Assembly (NCBI GenBank): GCA_949358305.1
Contig: OX442316.1
Span: forward strand, 6,138,001 to 6,202,000
DNA: 64,000 bases
DNA from: Strigamia acuminata
Lineage: Eukaryota; Arthropoda; Chilopoda; Geophilomorpha; Linotaeniidae
Reading direction: 5' to 3'
The notes under the pieces: generated by a model
Seen by the model: only the letters and a program-made list of their open reading frames with translations
What the model was told of the DNA's origin: nothing
Database searches by the model: none
Shown here: positions 1-15,470 of the stretch, one piece after another
Layout of the letters: each line of letters opens with the position of its first letter
How positions within the stretch are numbered: position 1 is the first letter of the stretch
Program-made: the position numbers and the translations under genes

Positions 1-110
1 GAAATGTGAAATTACACATGAAATTAAATGAAAATGATTTCGTTTTTCTGCAAAACGCGCTAACCTACATTATGTACACCCTCTCTCTCCTGCTTTATGA
101 AAACAACGCC

Positions 111-860
111 CTACTTTCTCGCTTTCTTGGGCGACTTCAACTTCTTCGGCTTCGACGCCGGCTTCTTCGCCACAGCCTTCTTGGGCGTTTTCGTCTTTTT
201 CGCTTTCACGCTTTTCTTTTTCTCAACAACAACTTTCTTTGGGGACTTGGCCTTCTTCACCGCTTTGACTTTAACGGCCGCAACTTCCTTCTTCTTCTTC
301 TTTTTCGGCGTCTTCTTCGGCTTTTTCACCGCTTCAACTTTGACCTTCTCGGCGACCGGCGCCTTGGCTTTAACCGCCTTCTTCACCGGTTTCTTTGCGA
401 CCGGTCCGGCTTTCTCCGACACGCGGAAAGATCCCGTTGCTCCTTGACCTTTAGCGTGTTTTAAAACCCCGCTGGACACTCCTCTCTTCAACGCCATCTT
501 CAAGTGTGTATTGACGATTTTCGCATCTTTGCCCACGCTGTAGTGGCCCGTAATGTATTTCAAAATGGCTTGACGTGATGACCCATTTCTCTCTAATTAA
601 ATGAAATTAAAAATTAAAAATTAGCACCGGAAAAGAAACGGTAAATTCGGATTTATTTCGATCGAAATAATTAAAATTTAAAAGAGAAAAATTAAGAATC
701 GAATTAAATTCGTACCTTTAAGCGCATTAATAGCCGCAACTGACATTTCCATGTATTTGGGATGACTGGATGGAGCCTTGGGTTTTTTGGGTTTCGCCAC
801 GACCGCAGCTGTCTTGGCCCTACCCCGCCCTGTCGTTGGAGTTGTTGCGCTTTCGGACAT
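111..860 (-). CDS. Linker histone H1, two exons
   Basis: Exons 716-860 and 111-592 are joined through a 123-bp GT-AG intron (phase 1) and give a 208-aa protein. The short N-tail is followed by the winged-helix globular domain, roughly residues 35-108, with HPKYMEMSVAAINAL before the intron and SSRQAILKYITGHYSVG after it. The tail is a long Lys/Ala/Pro/Val-rich C-terminus with repeated KKPKK and SPKK motifs that bind linker DNA. H1 binds the nucleosome dyad and compacts chromatin in the nucleus. The intron inside the globular domain and the lack of an obvious histone 3' stem-loop in the 110 bases after the stop suggest a polyadenylated, replacement-type H1 rather than a cell-cycle cluster gene. 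That last point is inference. Confidence 0.93.
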
Positions 861-952
861 GATGCTGGATGCTGCAAAGTACTGGTGCTATAACTTCACT
901 CCACGTAGCATGGAGTGCAAATCGCAAAGTGAGAGCGGCGGCGCTCGCTCTG

Positions 953-1049
953 CTATTTATGGGCTAGGCGCCGACCTTATAGACAGCTACAAACAATTCC
1001 ATCTCGAACGTGTGCTAGAAAATGAGTCTGGCACCGCTCGTGTGTGTTT
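953..1049 (-). promoter_or_regulatory. Candidate H1 promoter: H1 box and TATA-like element
   Basis: On the minus strand AAACACA lies at 1043-1049, the motif known as the H1 box of histone H1 promoters. A TATA-like CCATAAATAG lies at 953-962, about 95 bases upstream of the H1 start codon. Order and spacing (H1 box about 80 bases upstream of TATA) fit known H1 promoters. No transcription start was measured. Confidence 0.5.
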
Positions 1050-2255
1050 CTTGCTTGCGAAAACAGCCCGTTTCACGCTTTAGTATCTGCATTCGCGACG
1101 GTTTCTCCACACTAACTTGCAGAGGAGAGACTCTGCTTCGATGTTTGCCACGCATTTTGTCGGTGATTGCGGGAAGTAAATCGTAATTAAGAAAAAACAA
1201 GCGATCGTCGTGCTCGTGGAAACACGATTTGCCCACATGTTTGCAAATAGCTGCGTAAATATGGTGAGTAGTCGCGATTAACCGGTTGGGAATAAGATTC
1301 GGATCTATTAGCTTGAAATACAGCAGAAAGTTGTGTTTTTCCGGGCGATAATAAGGGCGGGAACACGCGTGTACTTGCGAGCAACAAACACAAACTGCTC
1401 GTTCGCGCCATGTTGATATTTTTCCTATGCTTTACTACGGTAGTAAAAATATATTTTTTACGCAAATAATACGAATTGATAGACTTTAATATGTCGCTAG
1501 GGATGTTGTAGGGTGTTGTTTGAGGTATGGGGCAAAATTTGGGCGGTGTAGCGATGGTTTAGGTGGGTGTTTTTTTGAATTGGGTCTGAAGCTCGTGTAA
1601 TTATATGCGACGAGTTGCGAGTGACGTGGGTCAATTCTTGGTCAAAGGCTGAGAATTTTAAATCGTTTTCTGACTCGTTTAAACTGGTCGAATTATTTCC
1701 AAATGCTTTCTAAACCATGTCTACTGTCTTAGATGAAAATGTTTCGGTGGAAATAAGGTGGATTTTGAGGTGTCAATGAATTGTTTTGGATGTTGTTGTG
1801 CGCTGTAAAACTAGAATTGTGACGTCAGTGTTTGGCTTGGATTTTGCGGGGAAAAAATACATTTATTTTGCTAAAATAACACTGTAAGAGTTTGTGGCAA
1901 GGGTGGTTAAAGTGCGTGGATGCTTAGAGTGATTTTTTGATGGTTGGTGGAGGTTGGGATAAGTTTGGGACGAAGATGTTTGAGGGAGGTTGAGTTGGAG
2001 TTGATCATGGATGGAGTTCGGCAGACATGTTGGCCTGCTTTGGTTTTTTGGTTTTGAACTGAAATTTGTGTGCTAGTTTTTTGTACAAATTTGGGGAGAA
2101 TGTATTTTTTTGGTTGTAATTTAAAAATAGTTATTTATATATGTGTGTATTTTTTTTGTTTTTATGGATTATTAGAATTTTGTTGCGTGGAGTAGAGCAA
2201 GACGTGACAACGTGGATTTACGATGAAATGAAGATGAAATTAAATGGAGTTAGTT

Positions 2256-2286
<31 letters not shown>

Positions 2287-2821
2287 TTCATTTATTCATT
2301 TAACATAACATTTTTATTTATCTATATTTAATATTTGTGTGTGGATTTGTTAGTTTTAACTCGGTGGCATCGAAATGGTTTGAATTTTTAAACAAAGTTT
2401 GGGTCAACAGAACTTTGGCAGATCGTTCTAATGTTTGCGTTGTTTATAATTTATTTATGGGGGTGAAAAATCCAACTCTCTACCTTCCCGTGGTCACCCC
2501 TGGGAAAATTGATGGCGTACAAAGTATCCTTCAATGTTGCTAAATGAGAGCTCTGGTCCTTTTGCTTCTGATGGTCTCAGAATCATTAGGTGAATCCAAT
2601 TTTAAAGCTACTTTATTTTGTTTCTGCAATTATTTTTTCCATGTAATCAAAGTAAATCATTTGTGAAATGAAGTTGGGGGTGATTTTGGGACTGTGAAGA
2701 TGGAACCTGGAGATAGATAAGGGTAGCAAATAATATACACGTTAAACCTGTCCCTCCATCTTGTAAATTTTTAAGGGTAGGAAAAAAACAACTCGGATTT
2801 ATTGTACAAATGAGTTATAGT
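1050..2821. other. Intergenic DNA, no gene recognised
   Basis: Only short open frames without recognisable domains. A TTTA microsatellite fills about 2255-2300. At 1260-1269 an ATG is followed directly by a strong donor (GTGAGTAG), which could be a first exon ending at the start codon on the plus strand, but no matching downstream coding exon was found. The stretch contains long T-rich runs typical of non-coding DNA. Confidence 0.5.
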
Positions 2822-3831
2822 TTATTTCTCATTTTTGTAATAAATGTTTACACATCACACCATTTTTGTTGTAATATATTTATAGACTCAAACATTCATC
2901 ATTAGTCACACACAAAGTTGTAAATACTTAATTAATCCCATTGTTTCAATATTATAAGCAAGAGAAAGTTAGAATTGTACTGCATTCCAATTAAGTAATC
3001 TAGAAAAATGCAACCAAAAACATATTGTACGTTAAGAATATATATTTATTAACATTTTGTAGGTTAATCTTAACTGTAACAATTTAATTTAATATCATTA
3101 CTTCAAAAAATAGAGATCCCAATACCATAAATAATTGAATCATAAAAGTTTACAAATTTCCAAAATCCTATTATGGCCACTAATTAATGAGAAATGTAAT
3201 TTATGGCATCTAATTCTATCGATGTAAAAAACATTACAAATGTATTTTTTTTTGGTTTTTTTATATATTTTTTTTTCTGTTTTAAACAAACAATTATTTA
3301 TGGTAAATGTGTGCATATAAAAAATTCATCTAATGACCCATTTAAAAAAAAATTATAGTATACAACGAACTGTATTTTCGGGTTTAAAACTATTACTTTT
3401 TTTGGCCTTCACTTTTGTCCAACTCCAAAGAAACACAAAACAAGAGAGAAAATGATGATTTTTGAGCAAATGCCTCGGCTAATAAGATATGACACGGGCA
3501 AAAATTGTATATAATAGTTGTAAAAGGTTATAAACATATTCCAATTACTCTCAAATTTATAAAACTGTTTAAAAAAATCTCTTAACTACTTTAATCTTAA
3601 GTATTCTTTAAAAAACAAGCAAAAAAAATTATTTTTAAGTCTAAACAGAACAAAATAAAAAGAAATATTTACAATATATTAACCAAAACAGCTAAGCAAG
3701 TTAATCTTGATTTAAGGGCCAAAGCTTCAAAAATTGTCCGATTACCCACTCATAACCGGTTAAATGACATCACGTTACCCATTAAATACAAATAATAATA
3801 ATAATAATATTAATAATAAAATGACAAGTTC

Positions 3832-7049
<3,218 letters not shown>

Positions 7050-9285
7050 CTAAAAATACAAATTGAAATTAGGGAGTTTTCACAACTAAAATGTCAGCAA
7101 TGTGACGTTCAGTTCAGCTTATCATTTTACCCGATATCATTGTTTATGAAAGACATTTGAGATACAGTGCACGATAAACGACTCTTTCCCATACCGCGCC
7201 GCTTATTCTTATTAATTTTTTATTAATTTTTATTATTTTTTATAAATTTTATTCGTTATTTTAATTTTTTTTTTTTTTTATTAAATTGCTATTTTCTCAT
7301 TTTTAAACCGCGAGTGCCGATATTTATTCGCGATATTTCGTTTTCGATTATTCGGTAAAAATAAATTTTTAACACACACACTACGAGGAATGTGTCAGGA
7401 AGCTAAAAATGTATGTTGCTGAGATATGGGAAAGGAAATTGGAAGAAATTTTTCCATCCGATCTCAACAAAGCCATTTACCATTGAAGGGCGTTAGTTGT
7501 TTGTCTTTTTTTATATCTTAATTTTTTTTAAATCAATCTGTTATTTATGCTCCAATTCCTACCTTTTTACAGGTCACAGTTACGATCGAGTAGATGATTA
7601 ACGCAAATCATGTAAAACTGAAATTAAGAATTAAGAGGTAAAAAAGAAATCGAGGTGCACAAATGTGCGATGGGTGGTATAAATGAGAACTTGGCTTACT
7701 GCCGGCTATTCTACTGCGCATGCGTATCGTGAAAAAAATGCACCGTTGTTCCTCTAGAAACAAACCTATGCCACCATGTTAAAGCGCGTGCTAGGCATAA
7801 GCAATCGATGAATGGAATACTCGGAAATGGGGATTTCCGTGAGATTGCGAGTAAATAATAGCAAAATTTTGGGTATTTTAAATTTTTATTTTTGGTTTTC
7901 TTTTATTTTCCTTTCTGTTTATTATTTATTTCATATTTGGAGTTTTTTTTTCCGTTATTTTCGTTGCTTTGGGATGACGTCACCGTTGGAGATGCGCGGG
8001 AGAGTAAAAGACGATACAGTGTTGCGTCAGTGTCGGTTCGTGAAGAGAGAACTTTTGGGATCCTCGAGATATGTGTGGGTATGTTTGGTGGAGAGCTCTC
8101 AAAAAGCAGAAAGATGTTATGGAACTCTAATTCAAATCAAGGTTTTTTTAAATGAACAAATTTTATGAGATTCTGTCATTCTGGCCATGTGGTCGACGGA
8201 TGGATTGTGTTTGCCTGGCAGTGCTTTCGTTGCCGTGGCATGGGTTTGTAGGTAGATTACTACGATTGTCCCATTCAAGCACGCTCTTATCTTTCCACAA
8301 ACATTGGGGTGTTACATTGTTTATTTTATATGAATACTTGTTAGCATTCTGTGAAAATATGTTTTGGCATATTTATGCGATGATGCGGAATATTTAGGCG
8401 TTTCTACGAAGTAAATACCGTAACCTGGTGGAAATTATTAGAAATAACGATCTTATCTGTTGTCATGACCTTAAATGGAAGATGTAGATGAGCTCATGGC
8501 GGAAACTGAGATGAGAAGAAAATTTCATTTTTCTTTGTCTGCAGTTGGGTGTGTTTTTAGTTATTTTGTGACAAATTGAATTGGTTACATCAGTTAATCG
8601 TCCTTTGATCTGAATTTGTGGATCTTTTTGTTTTCTTGGTATAAGAATTATTATTTTAAAAATTATTATTTATCTCAAATTTTTCGACATCGATAGATAG
8701 ACTTTCGTAGAAAAACTTTTGAAAAAATAAAATATCAGTTTGGAAAAAAAAATTGTGATTCTTTCCGAATCACTCGGAATCTTCCGAATCCTTTTTAAAT
8801 CTCGCCCAATCTATTTGAATCCCAAAAATATGAGAAAGATTCTGAATCTTTCTCACATCATTTCCGATTGTCTTACTACCCGAATAGGAAAGAAAAATGA
8901 CGTTGACTAAAATTTTTATTTTCTTTTTAAATCATTGCAGATAGTTGGTGTATCCTGATCAGCAGCTGAACTATGGAGTTTGATTCAGAGGAAAAATTCA
9001 TTGGAATAAAATCAATTTTTTATATACAAAAGCTACAGGTAAAATTAAATAATTCTAATCAACCCAATAAAAAAACTTTAAAATGTCTTTTTGCTTTAAA
9101 ACTAAATTTTATTGTCTGGTGATAAGACCATGCATGCAAAGTACTAACCTAGATGATGGTGCCATCTAGTGTTCACGAACACAGTTATTACTAAGGTAGC
9201 GGGTCAATTTTATACACAGTCGAAACTCTTTATAACTAATCGCAAGGTACCCAAAAAATCGATTCGTTATAACAAGAATTCGTTA
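7050..9285. other. Intergenic DNA upstream of coronin
   Basis: This holds the presumed coronin promoter next to 7049. Plus-strand open frames at 7812-8168 and 8152-8397 carry no domain, are rich in Phe/Tyr from T-runs, and are judged non-coding. A GCCACCATG at 7770-7778 opens a frame of only 11 codons. Region 8755-8890 is built of short CCGAATC-type words and may be an old repeat. Confidence 0.45.
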
Positions 9286-9595
9286 CAGTAGAACCTCGAT
9301 TATCGGAACACCGGGAATACGAACTTTCGGTTATCCGAACGGCAGTCAAGTGATTTTTTTATCGATTTTTAATCTTTTTTGATGATTGTCACATTATTTT
9401 AATCGGTTTTTTATGTTTTTTGACAATTTTTATCCATTTTTAGTCGATTTTAATGCTTTCTAACTATTATCTTTTTAACTTTTTATTTTCATATGCAGTA
9501 CAGTATGTGTATAAATCTAATGTTCTATTATCCAAACAATTCGGTTTTATGAACACCAAAGTCCCCAATTAGTTCGGATAATCGAGGTTTTACTG
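9286..9595. mobile_element. MITE of Tc1/mariner-pogo (Tigger) type, TA target site
   Basis: The left terminus CAGTAGAACCTCGATTATCG (9286-9305) is mirrored by the right terminus ending at 9595 (CGATTATCCGAAC on the other strand), and each end is flanked by TA. Internal DNA is AT-rich without a transposase frame. This is the terminal style of pogo/Tigger-type elements. A second, diverged terminal-repeat-like sequence (CAGTCGAAACTCTTTATAAC, about 9218-9237) suggests it may sit inside an older related element. Confidence 0.7.
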
Positions 9596-12039
9596 TATAT
9601 CGAAATTTTTTAACATGGTGTTCTATGGCCACCCAACCAAACCAGTCATTTTTTAGGTATTCGCTATATTAGTTTTTGTTTTCACAAATTGTCTACGTAC
9701 AAATTGTCTAGTTCCCGAATATACGCTAGACCAGAATGTGTTGAGTGCTAGAGTGTTTGTATCACTTTTTGCTTTTGGAAATGAATAGAGTGTTGAAGTC
9801 GGGCCCAATCAAGCTGAAATAGTGTTTTATTCAAAATAAAATACATGCTAGGGATTATCATCCTATTGGGCATTGGATGCTGCACGGAGTGCACGCATCC
9901 TGATCTGTGCACCATTATTTCGACTGGTGGCACGTGAACAAGTTTATTGGCGCCAACACTCGCTGTTTTCACTTTCCTATTGTTTGTAGCGCCGCCATAA
10001 TGTTGTGGCACGACCTTTGTGATTTGCATAGAGTAAATTAATCGTATTCAAATTTGCTAAATATTCTCTTATTCTCCATCATTATTTATGTTGTTATGTT
10101 GAAATTTTAATAGCAGTATTTTTATTTTTAGAATGTTGATGTGCTTGCCATTTTGAGATAACTTGTGAGCCTGAAATAATCGATCGTTTATGGTAGGTAA
10201 CCGTGACTGATGTCATTAACAAATAAGCATTTTGTATGCATAGAATTACAGCATTACAACAATATAGTAAATAAAATGATTGCATAAACATAAGTTATAT
10301 GTTATAATTGTAGGTTCACACGGGTTGGATGTGGATTGACCCTATCTGAAGCACCAATCAGATTTGAGAGAACTAACCAAGATGGTGGCCAAGAATCAAA
10401 TGGCGTTCTATCAATAACTTAAAGGCACACCGACTCAATCAAACCCCTTGATTCGGTGCAGTGCAAGATGTTCAGTAGGTAGGTTATATCATAGACTTAA
10501 TTTTTTGTATTAAATTGCTGATATGACCATGTAATAAGACTAATAAGTCTACTAGCATATCTAACAAAAGACAAAACGCACATGCCTAGTGCAAGTCCAA
10601 AACTGTTGCCGATATCGGAAAGTAAGGCAGTGAATGTGTAGTTCCTGACTTCATGTATATGTTCCACTATATTAGTACTCATACTAAGTTGAATAAGAAA
10701 AGGTTGATTATTGTCTTGAACTTGTGTGTAGGAATTTAACGTATATGCAGTTTCCTCGCACAGGCGAATACATGGACATGATTTAGTTAAGTTAGTTGAA
10801 ATTTTTATGAACGTCTGAAGACTTGTTTTAGCCATTGCTTTTGATTCACACGGTAAAAGATTGTTAACCGTATTTTTTAGAAAAGGTAATCTAGAAAAAA
10901 TATACTGGTATGTATTTAATTACGTAGATTTTGATTTTGGTCTTGTGCTTTTCTTACTCGCATAAATTGGCATTTTGAATTTGCTCAAGAAGACAAGTTG
11001 TTCGACGTTTTCTACAATCTGATTTTTCAATACAGGGATTTGTCGAACTCATCAGTCGATGAAACTGAACAAAATAAGAAAAATTGTTCTAATGTGAATT
11101 TTATTAGGCGCATTATAAGTTGTGGTTTTGACGGTTTTTACCATTTCTATAAATGGAATGGACACAAAAACCGTCAAAACCATCAGCAAAAATCGCAAAC
11201 CCAAAATCACGACTGGAGTGGTTTATGAATCGGTTTATGCTGGGTTTTGGAACGCACCTCAACTGTTGCGGACGAAATAATAATAACCAGCCACCAAGTT
11301 TTCTAATTTCCCTTATTTCCCTTAAAAAGGCTATTATTTGAAGGTAATCATATTTTCTGAATGATAAAATATAAAATAATAATTTCTACGATGGGAGAAT
11401 TAATAAGTTGGAAAGAATGGATATCATGTCCGAGTGATCAATTACTTAGGGTCAACCGGAATAACTTATTCTAGGTGTGTTTGAAAAAGTGAGGGAAGTT
11501 TCTTACAAAACACATCCGAATATCAATCATTGTTGATGCATGCACTGGGAGGTGGGTGGTCGATGACAAATCAAACGCTTCAAAATGAGTAGAATCAGGA
11601 TCGCTAACAAATCCCTAAATCAATTTGGAAATTAAAATCCGTAAAATCTTTGATTTCAGTATTTGTAATTGTAATAAACGATTTCTTTTTCATACTTGGT
11701 AGAATGCATGTGGACATCTGTAGATTGGTAATTCCTCATACACAAAAATGGGAATCACAAACGATGAAAATAAGCCAGAATATTCCGCTTCAGCTGAAAC
11801 GAAATCTAGTTTAAGTATGTTTATCATTTATTTCAGTTGTTTTAGTTTTAAAAAGGAGAAGAAAAAAAGATTCCTTATGTGTAAACATTACATTCGCTCC
11901 GATTTAAGCCAAAATATTCAGCTCCATGAGCCCCCTTGTCAAAGACAACTGACCGGCCTTTGACCACGTCATTAATTTTCGATATTCTTATCCAACGAAA
12001 ATACCGTGTGCGGCTTTGCTGTCGAGCTTTCGTCGTTGC

Positions 12040-13354
12040 TCATTTGGCACGTGCACCCAAGCCACATCCAAAAACACGGAGAAATATCACGGTCGGATTT
12101 TGTCCATTCCATAACTCTTCCGGGACCAAGTTCCAGTTTGTTTTTGTCATCACACGGTTTTTCACAAAAACCACTGTTGCTAATGCTTCTGCCCAGAAGC
12201 GCAATGGCATTTTTAAGTCCAGTAGTAGCGTTCTGGTCGCTTCAATAAGAGTGCGGTTTGAGCGCTCAGCAATTCTGTTGCCTGATGGGCTGAACGGGAC
12301 AGTCATTTTATGCTTGATCCCGTGTTCCTCGCAAAATTCACGAAAATCGTTGCTGATGAATTTTCTGCCATTATCCGTTCGTAATCTGCACAACGCGTTT
12401 GCTCTCTGTTTTTCCGTCAGCGCTTTGAAGACGTTGAAAAAACCAAGACTTTGCGATTTATCTCTTAAAAAATACGCAAACTTTTTCCTCGTGAAATTGT
12501 TCGTCAAGACCATCGCGTACTTGGAGCCTGATAGAGATGGTGTTTGCAAGGGTCCTACCAAATCTTTATGAACAAGTTCCAGCGCTCTTTGAGATTGCAT
12601 GCCGGCGATGCGTTTGAACGGGGTTTTTGACATTTTTCCACAAACGCATGATGCGCATTTAGGCAGGCGCTTGTCCTTAAGCTCTAACCCATGCACCACT
12701 TCTTCGTTGCGCATTTCGTCGAGTGTTTTCTGGTTGACGTGGCACAATTGCTCGTGTCACAATGCCTTTTCGGTCATGTTTGCGGCTTCAGTCGCTGCTA
12801 CCGCACGCTCCTCTTGGCACGTTTTCAAAACGAACATGTTGCCATGTTTTATTCCTCGTACAACAACATCGACAATATCGGCCACCTCGTCATCAAAAAT
12901 TATTTTATATTTCTTTGCCGTCATCCTTGGAATCGACATTAAGTTCCCCTTTAGATCGGGAACATATAAGATATTAAATAAAGTGACCTTTGTCGGCGCC
13001 GAGCTCGAGAAGCAACAATTAATGATGATCTCGCCTCTTCCTTTCGCCCGCAATTTTGAGTCCTTTTTTTGCGGTGGTGTTAACCGTTTCGATTTCTTCC
13101 AGCGTTGTGAACCACTCGCGATGACACGATGTGTGCGCAGATGCACCCAAATGCAAGATCCAATCGGATTTGGTCAAACCGTCATCGTCTAGGTCGACAA
13201 CAAACGCGTGGTGTGGCAGTCCCGTATGCACCAAGTTGAGCGTCGCTCGCTTTGATGTGGCGACATATGCGCTGCGGAGCTGCGCCTTGTGCAAATTTTG
13301 CCGCTTCTTTCGGCTGTTACTTCGCAAATAAGCTTTTCCGGGGATCGAATCCAA
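12040..13354 (-). mobile_element. Ty1/Copia retrotransposon pol fragment, broken
   Basis: Three overlapping frames read in order: a protease-like stretch (SDWILHLGASAHTS, with the catalytic Asp of the usual DSGASxH replaced), the copia linker (LFNILYVPDLKGNLMSIPRM), GAG-pre-integrase (CASCVCGKMSKTPFKR) and an integrase core with LRTDNGRKF and RIAERSNRTL carrying the second Asp and the Glu of the DDE triad. Frames change at about 13.1 and 12.75 kb. No reverse transcriptase, RNase H or LTRs are seen. It lies in the large intron between exons 6 and 7 of DEG/ENaC copy A and is absent from the same intron of copy C. Confidence 0.85.
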
Positions 13355-14276
13355 CAGTTCCTGGCTATATGGCTATATGGCGATCGACTCCAATTCTCGT
13401 CGATTCACGTCTGGTTGGCGAGACTTTGCCACATAGGAACAGGCCGCCATTTTTGGATTCTGGAAATAGTTCTAGAACTAGATCCGATTCCAGGTTTCAT
13501 TGAAACTATCCGAGCATCAATTGTTTCAGCTCTGTTCACAAGTGCCTTACAGTGTGAACAGACTCTGCATTGCGTTTGACTAATTTTTCCTTGCGTTGCG
13601 TTGCGTCGCCGCTTGTGTGAACACAAGTGTGAACCCACCTTAAGGGGCTGTCTGGATGGGGGGAGGGAATTTAGCATGGCTGGGTATAGGCGGGACCAAT
13701 TTAGGAGCGCCAAACCTGTCCGGGCCGAAGAGCTGGTCCGGGCTACAGAGCGTATACTGTATATTATTTGTGCATTAAATGATGCATTCCACAAAACGTA
13801 TTATCATTCGATGCAAAAATTCATTACAAAATTCATTGCAAAATAATTTCAGTGTATTTTTGAACCATATGAATAGAGATCAAATAACCACAATAATTTC
13901 TTAGGTTAAGAAGTTTTGTTACTCACTGAATTTAAAGTGATAGCAATTTCCAAACGGTGTAGCTACAACAGTTTCATTTGCTCTTCCGAACTTTAAGTGA
14001 AGTAATCCCTGAAAATAGAATTTTCACTGAATTTACTCCTACCACAGTGCGATCGTACATACCTCTAAATGCCTTAACCCATTCACCATCAATTGCAATT
14101 TCGTTAATTTCCATAGATTTTGCAACGTGTACTTTGGTTTTGTCAAATATAAATCTAATAATTGCACATCGCACCAACTGCGATAATTTAAAGTCGAGCG
14201 ATTTCGATTGAAGTAAGTTTTCTTATGATATGACGGTTTTCGATCATCTCCACATAAAGTAAAGGATGGAAATTTT

Positions 14277-15470
14277 GGGCCGCTATTCCACGCGCGACAC
14301 CCGTTATTCGTTGGAGCGACATCGCTACAACGAATACCGTGTGTATGATTTGGCGCGACACACGTATTGGTTGGCGCGACGTGGTTTATTTTCTAGATTT
14401 TTTACCTGTGTAAAATTTTGCAAAGTTTTCTAAAATTTTGTTAGATTTTGTAAAATTTTGCTAGATTTGAGAAGTAAAGTGGTATGGTACGAAAAGTACT
14501 GTGTATCTGTACCAGTACCGCTGCAGAAATCCACACAATCTGAAATTCTGGTTTGACTACAGTTTAGCAATCAAACTTGGCAAATTGGGACAAACATTTA
14601 TTTAAAATGCAAATTTCTCGAGAATGAAAGCTCGGATCGTTAAAAACTAAACACCAAACGAAAGAGCGAAAAAAACTGCACCAGTGACATTGATGAAACA
14701 ATACTACCCGCCACTAACGATTAATATATATATTTAATTGAACAATACAAACATATTTTTAGACCCCCGTGGTAACCCTCGTCGCATTGTCGGGCCGCTT
14801 TTATGTGGGCCACCCGGTATATTTGTTTGCCATGCCGCTGCCAATGTTGAAAGCGCGGCATGAATTTCCGTGAATTTGCGTGTGAGCGAAGCAGGAAAGC
14901 TTCAAAATCTATCGCACAAGCGAGGAACGGAATCATCGTGTTTTTGGTGCAGCAAACGGATACGTTTCGACAGCATCATGCACGCGATTTCCGGCGACTC
15001 CGAAGAACACGTAAAAATTGTTTAAATTTTATTTAAACTTTTATTTAAACTTGTTTAAAATGTGAAATTTTGATGAAAAACACAGATTTCAAAATGTTGA
15101 TGAAACCTGAATGAAGTACACAAAATGTTGATGAAACTTGAATGAAATACACAAAATGTTGATGAAACTTGAGGTCGTTACCGTCGAGCCGACACGGTTT
15201 GAGTCAGAGAAATTGACGTCGTTATTACGACGTGTCGCGCCAACTCATGTCGCGCCAATCCACTTTTGTTGCTACCACGCATATGAGCAAGAGCGACATG
15301 TCGCGCCAATTCATCTTAGGGCACAAGGTTTGCAAAATGACGCTCTTGTTGATACCACGCATATGAACAAGAGCGACGTCGCGCCTCTGCATTTTTGCCG
15401 TCAGCAGCAAGATGGGTTGGCGCGAAATCGTATGTCGCGCCAACCCATGTCGCGCGTGGTACGTAACACC
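14277..15470. mobile_element. Non-autonomous DNA transposon with 8-bp target duplication, inside copy A exon 5
   Basis: The 1194-bp insert is flanked by GAAATTTT at 14269-14276 and 15471-15478, while copy C has a single related site. Its ends share an imperfect 23-bp inverted repeat containing CCACGCGCGACA. Variants of the word TTGGCGCGACA recur in both subterminal regions (14290-14390 and 15228-15460), like transposase-binding subterminal repeats. An 8-bp duplication fits hAT-type and some other DNA transposons; the superfamily is not certain. No transposase frame is visible. Confidence 0.72.

Noticed and set aside
97-447. Phe/Leu/Ala-rich plus-strand open frames over the first 460 bases
   Set aside because: Antisense shadows of the Lys/Ala-rich tail of histone H1.
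7812-8397. Overlapping plus-strand open frames of 118, 87 and 81 codons
   Set aside because: Low-complexity Phe/Tyr/Cys-rich translations, no domain and no splice continuity.
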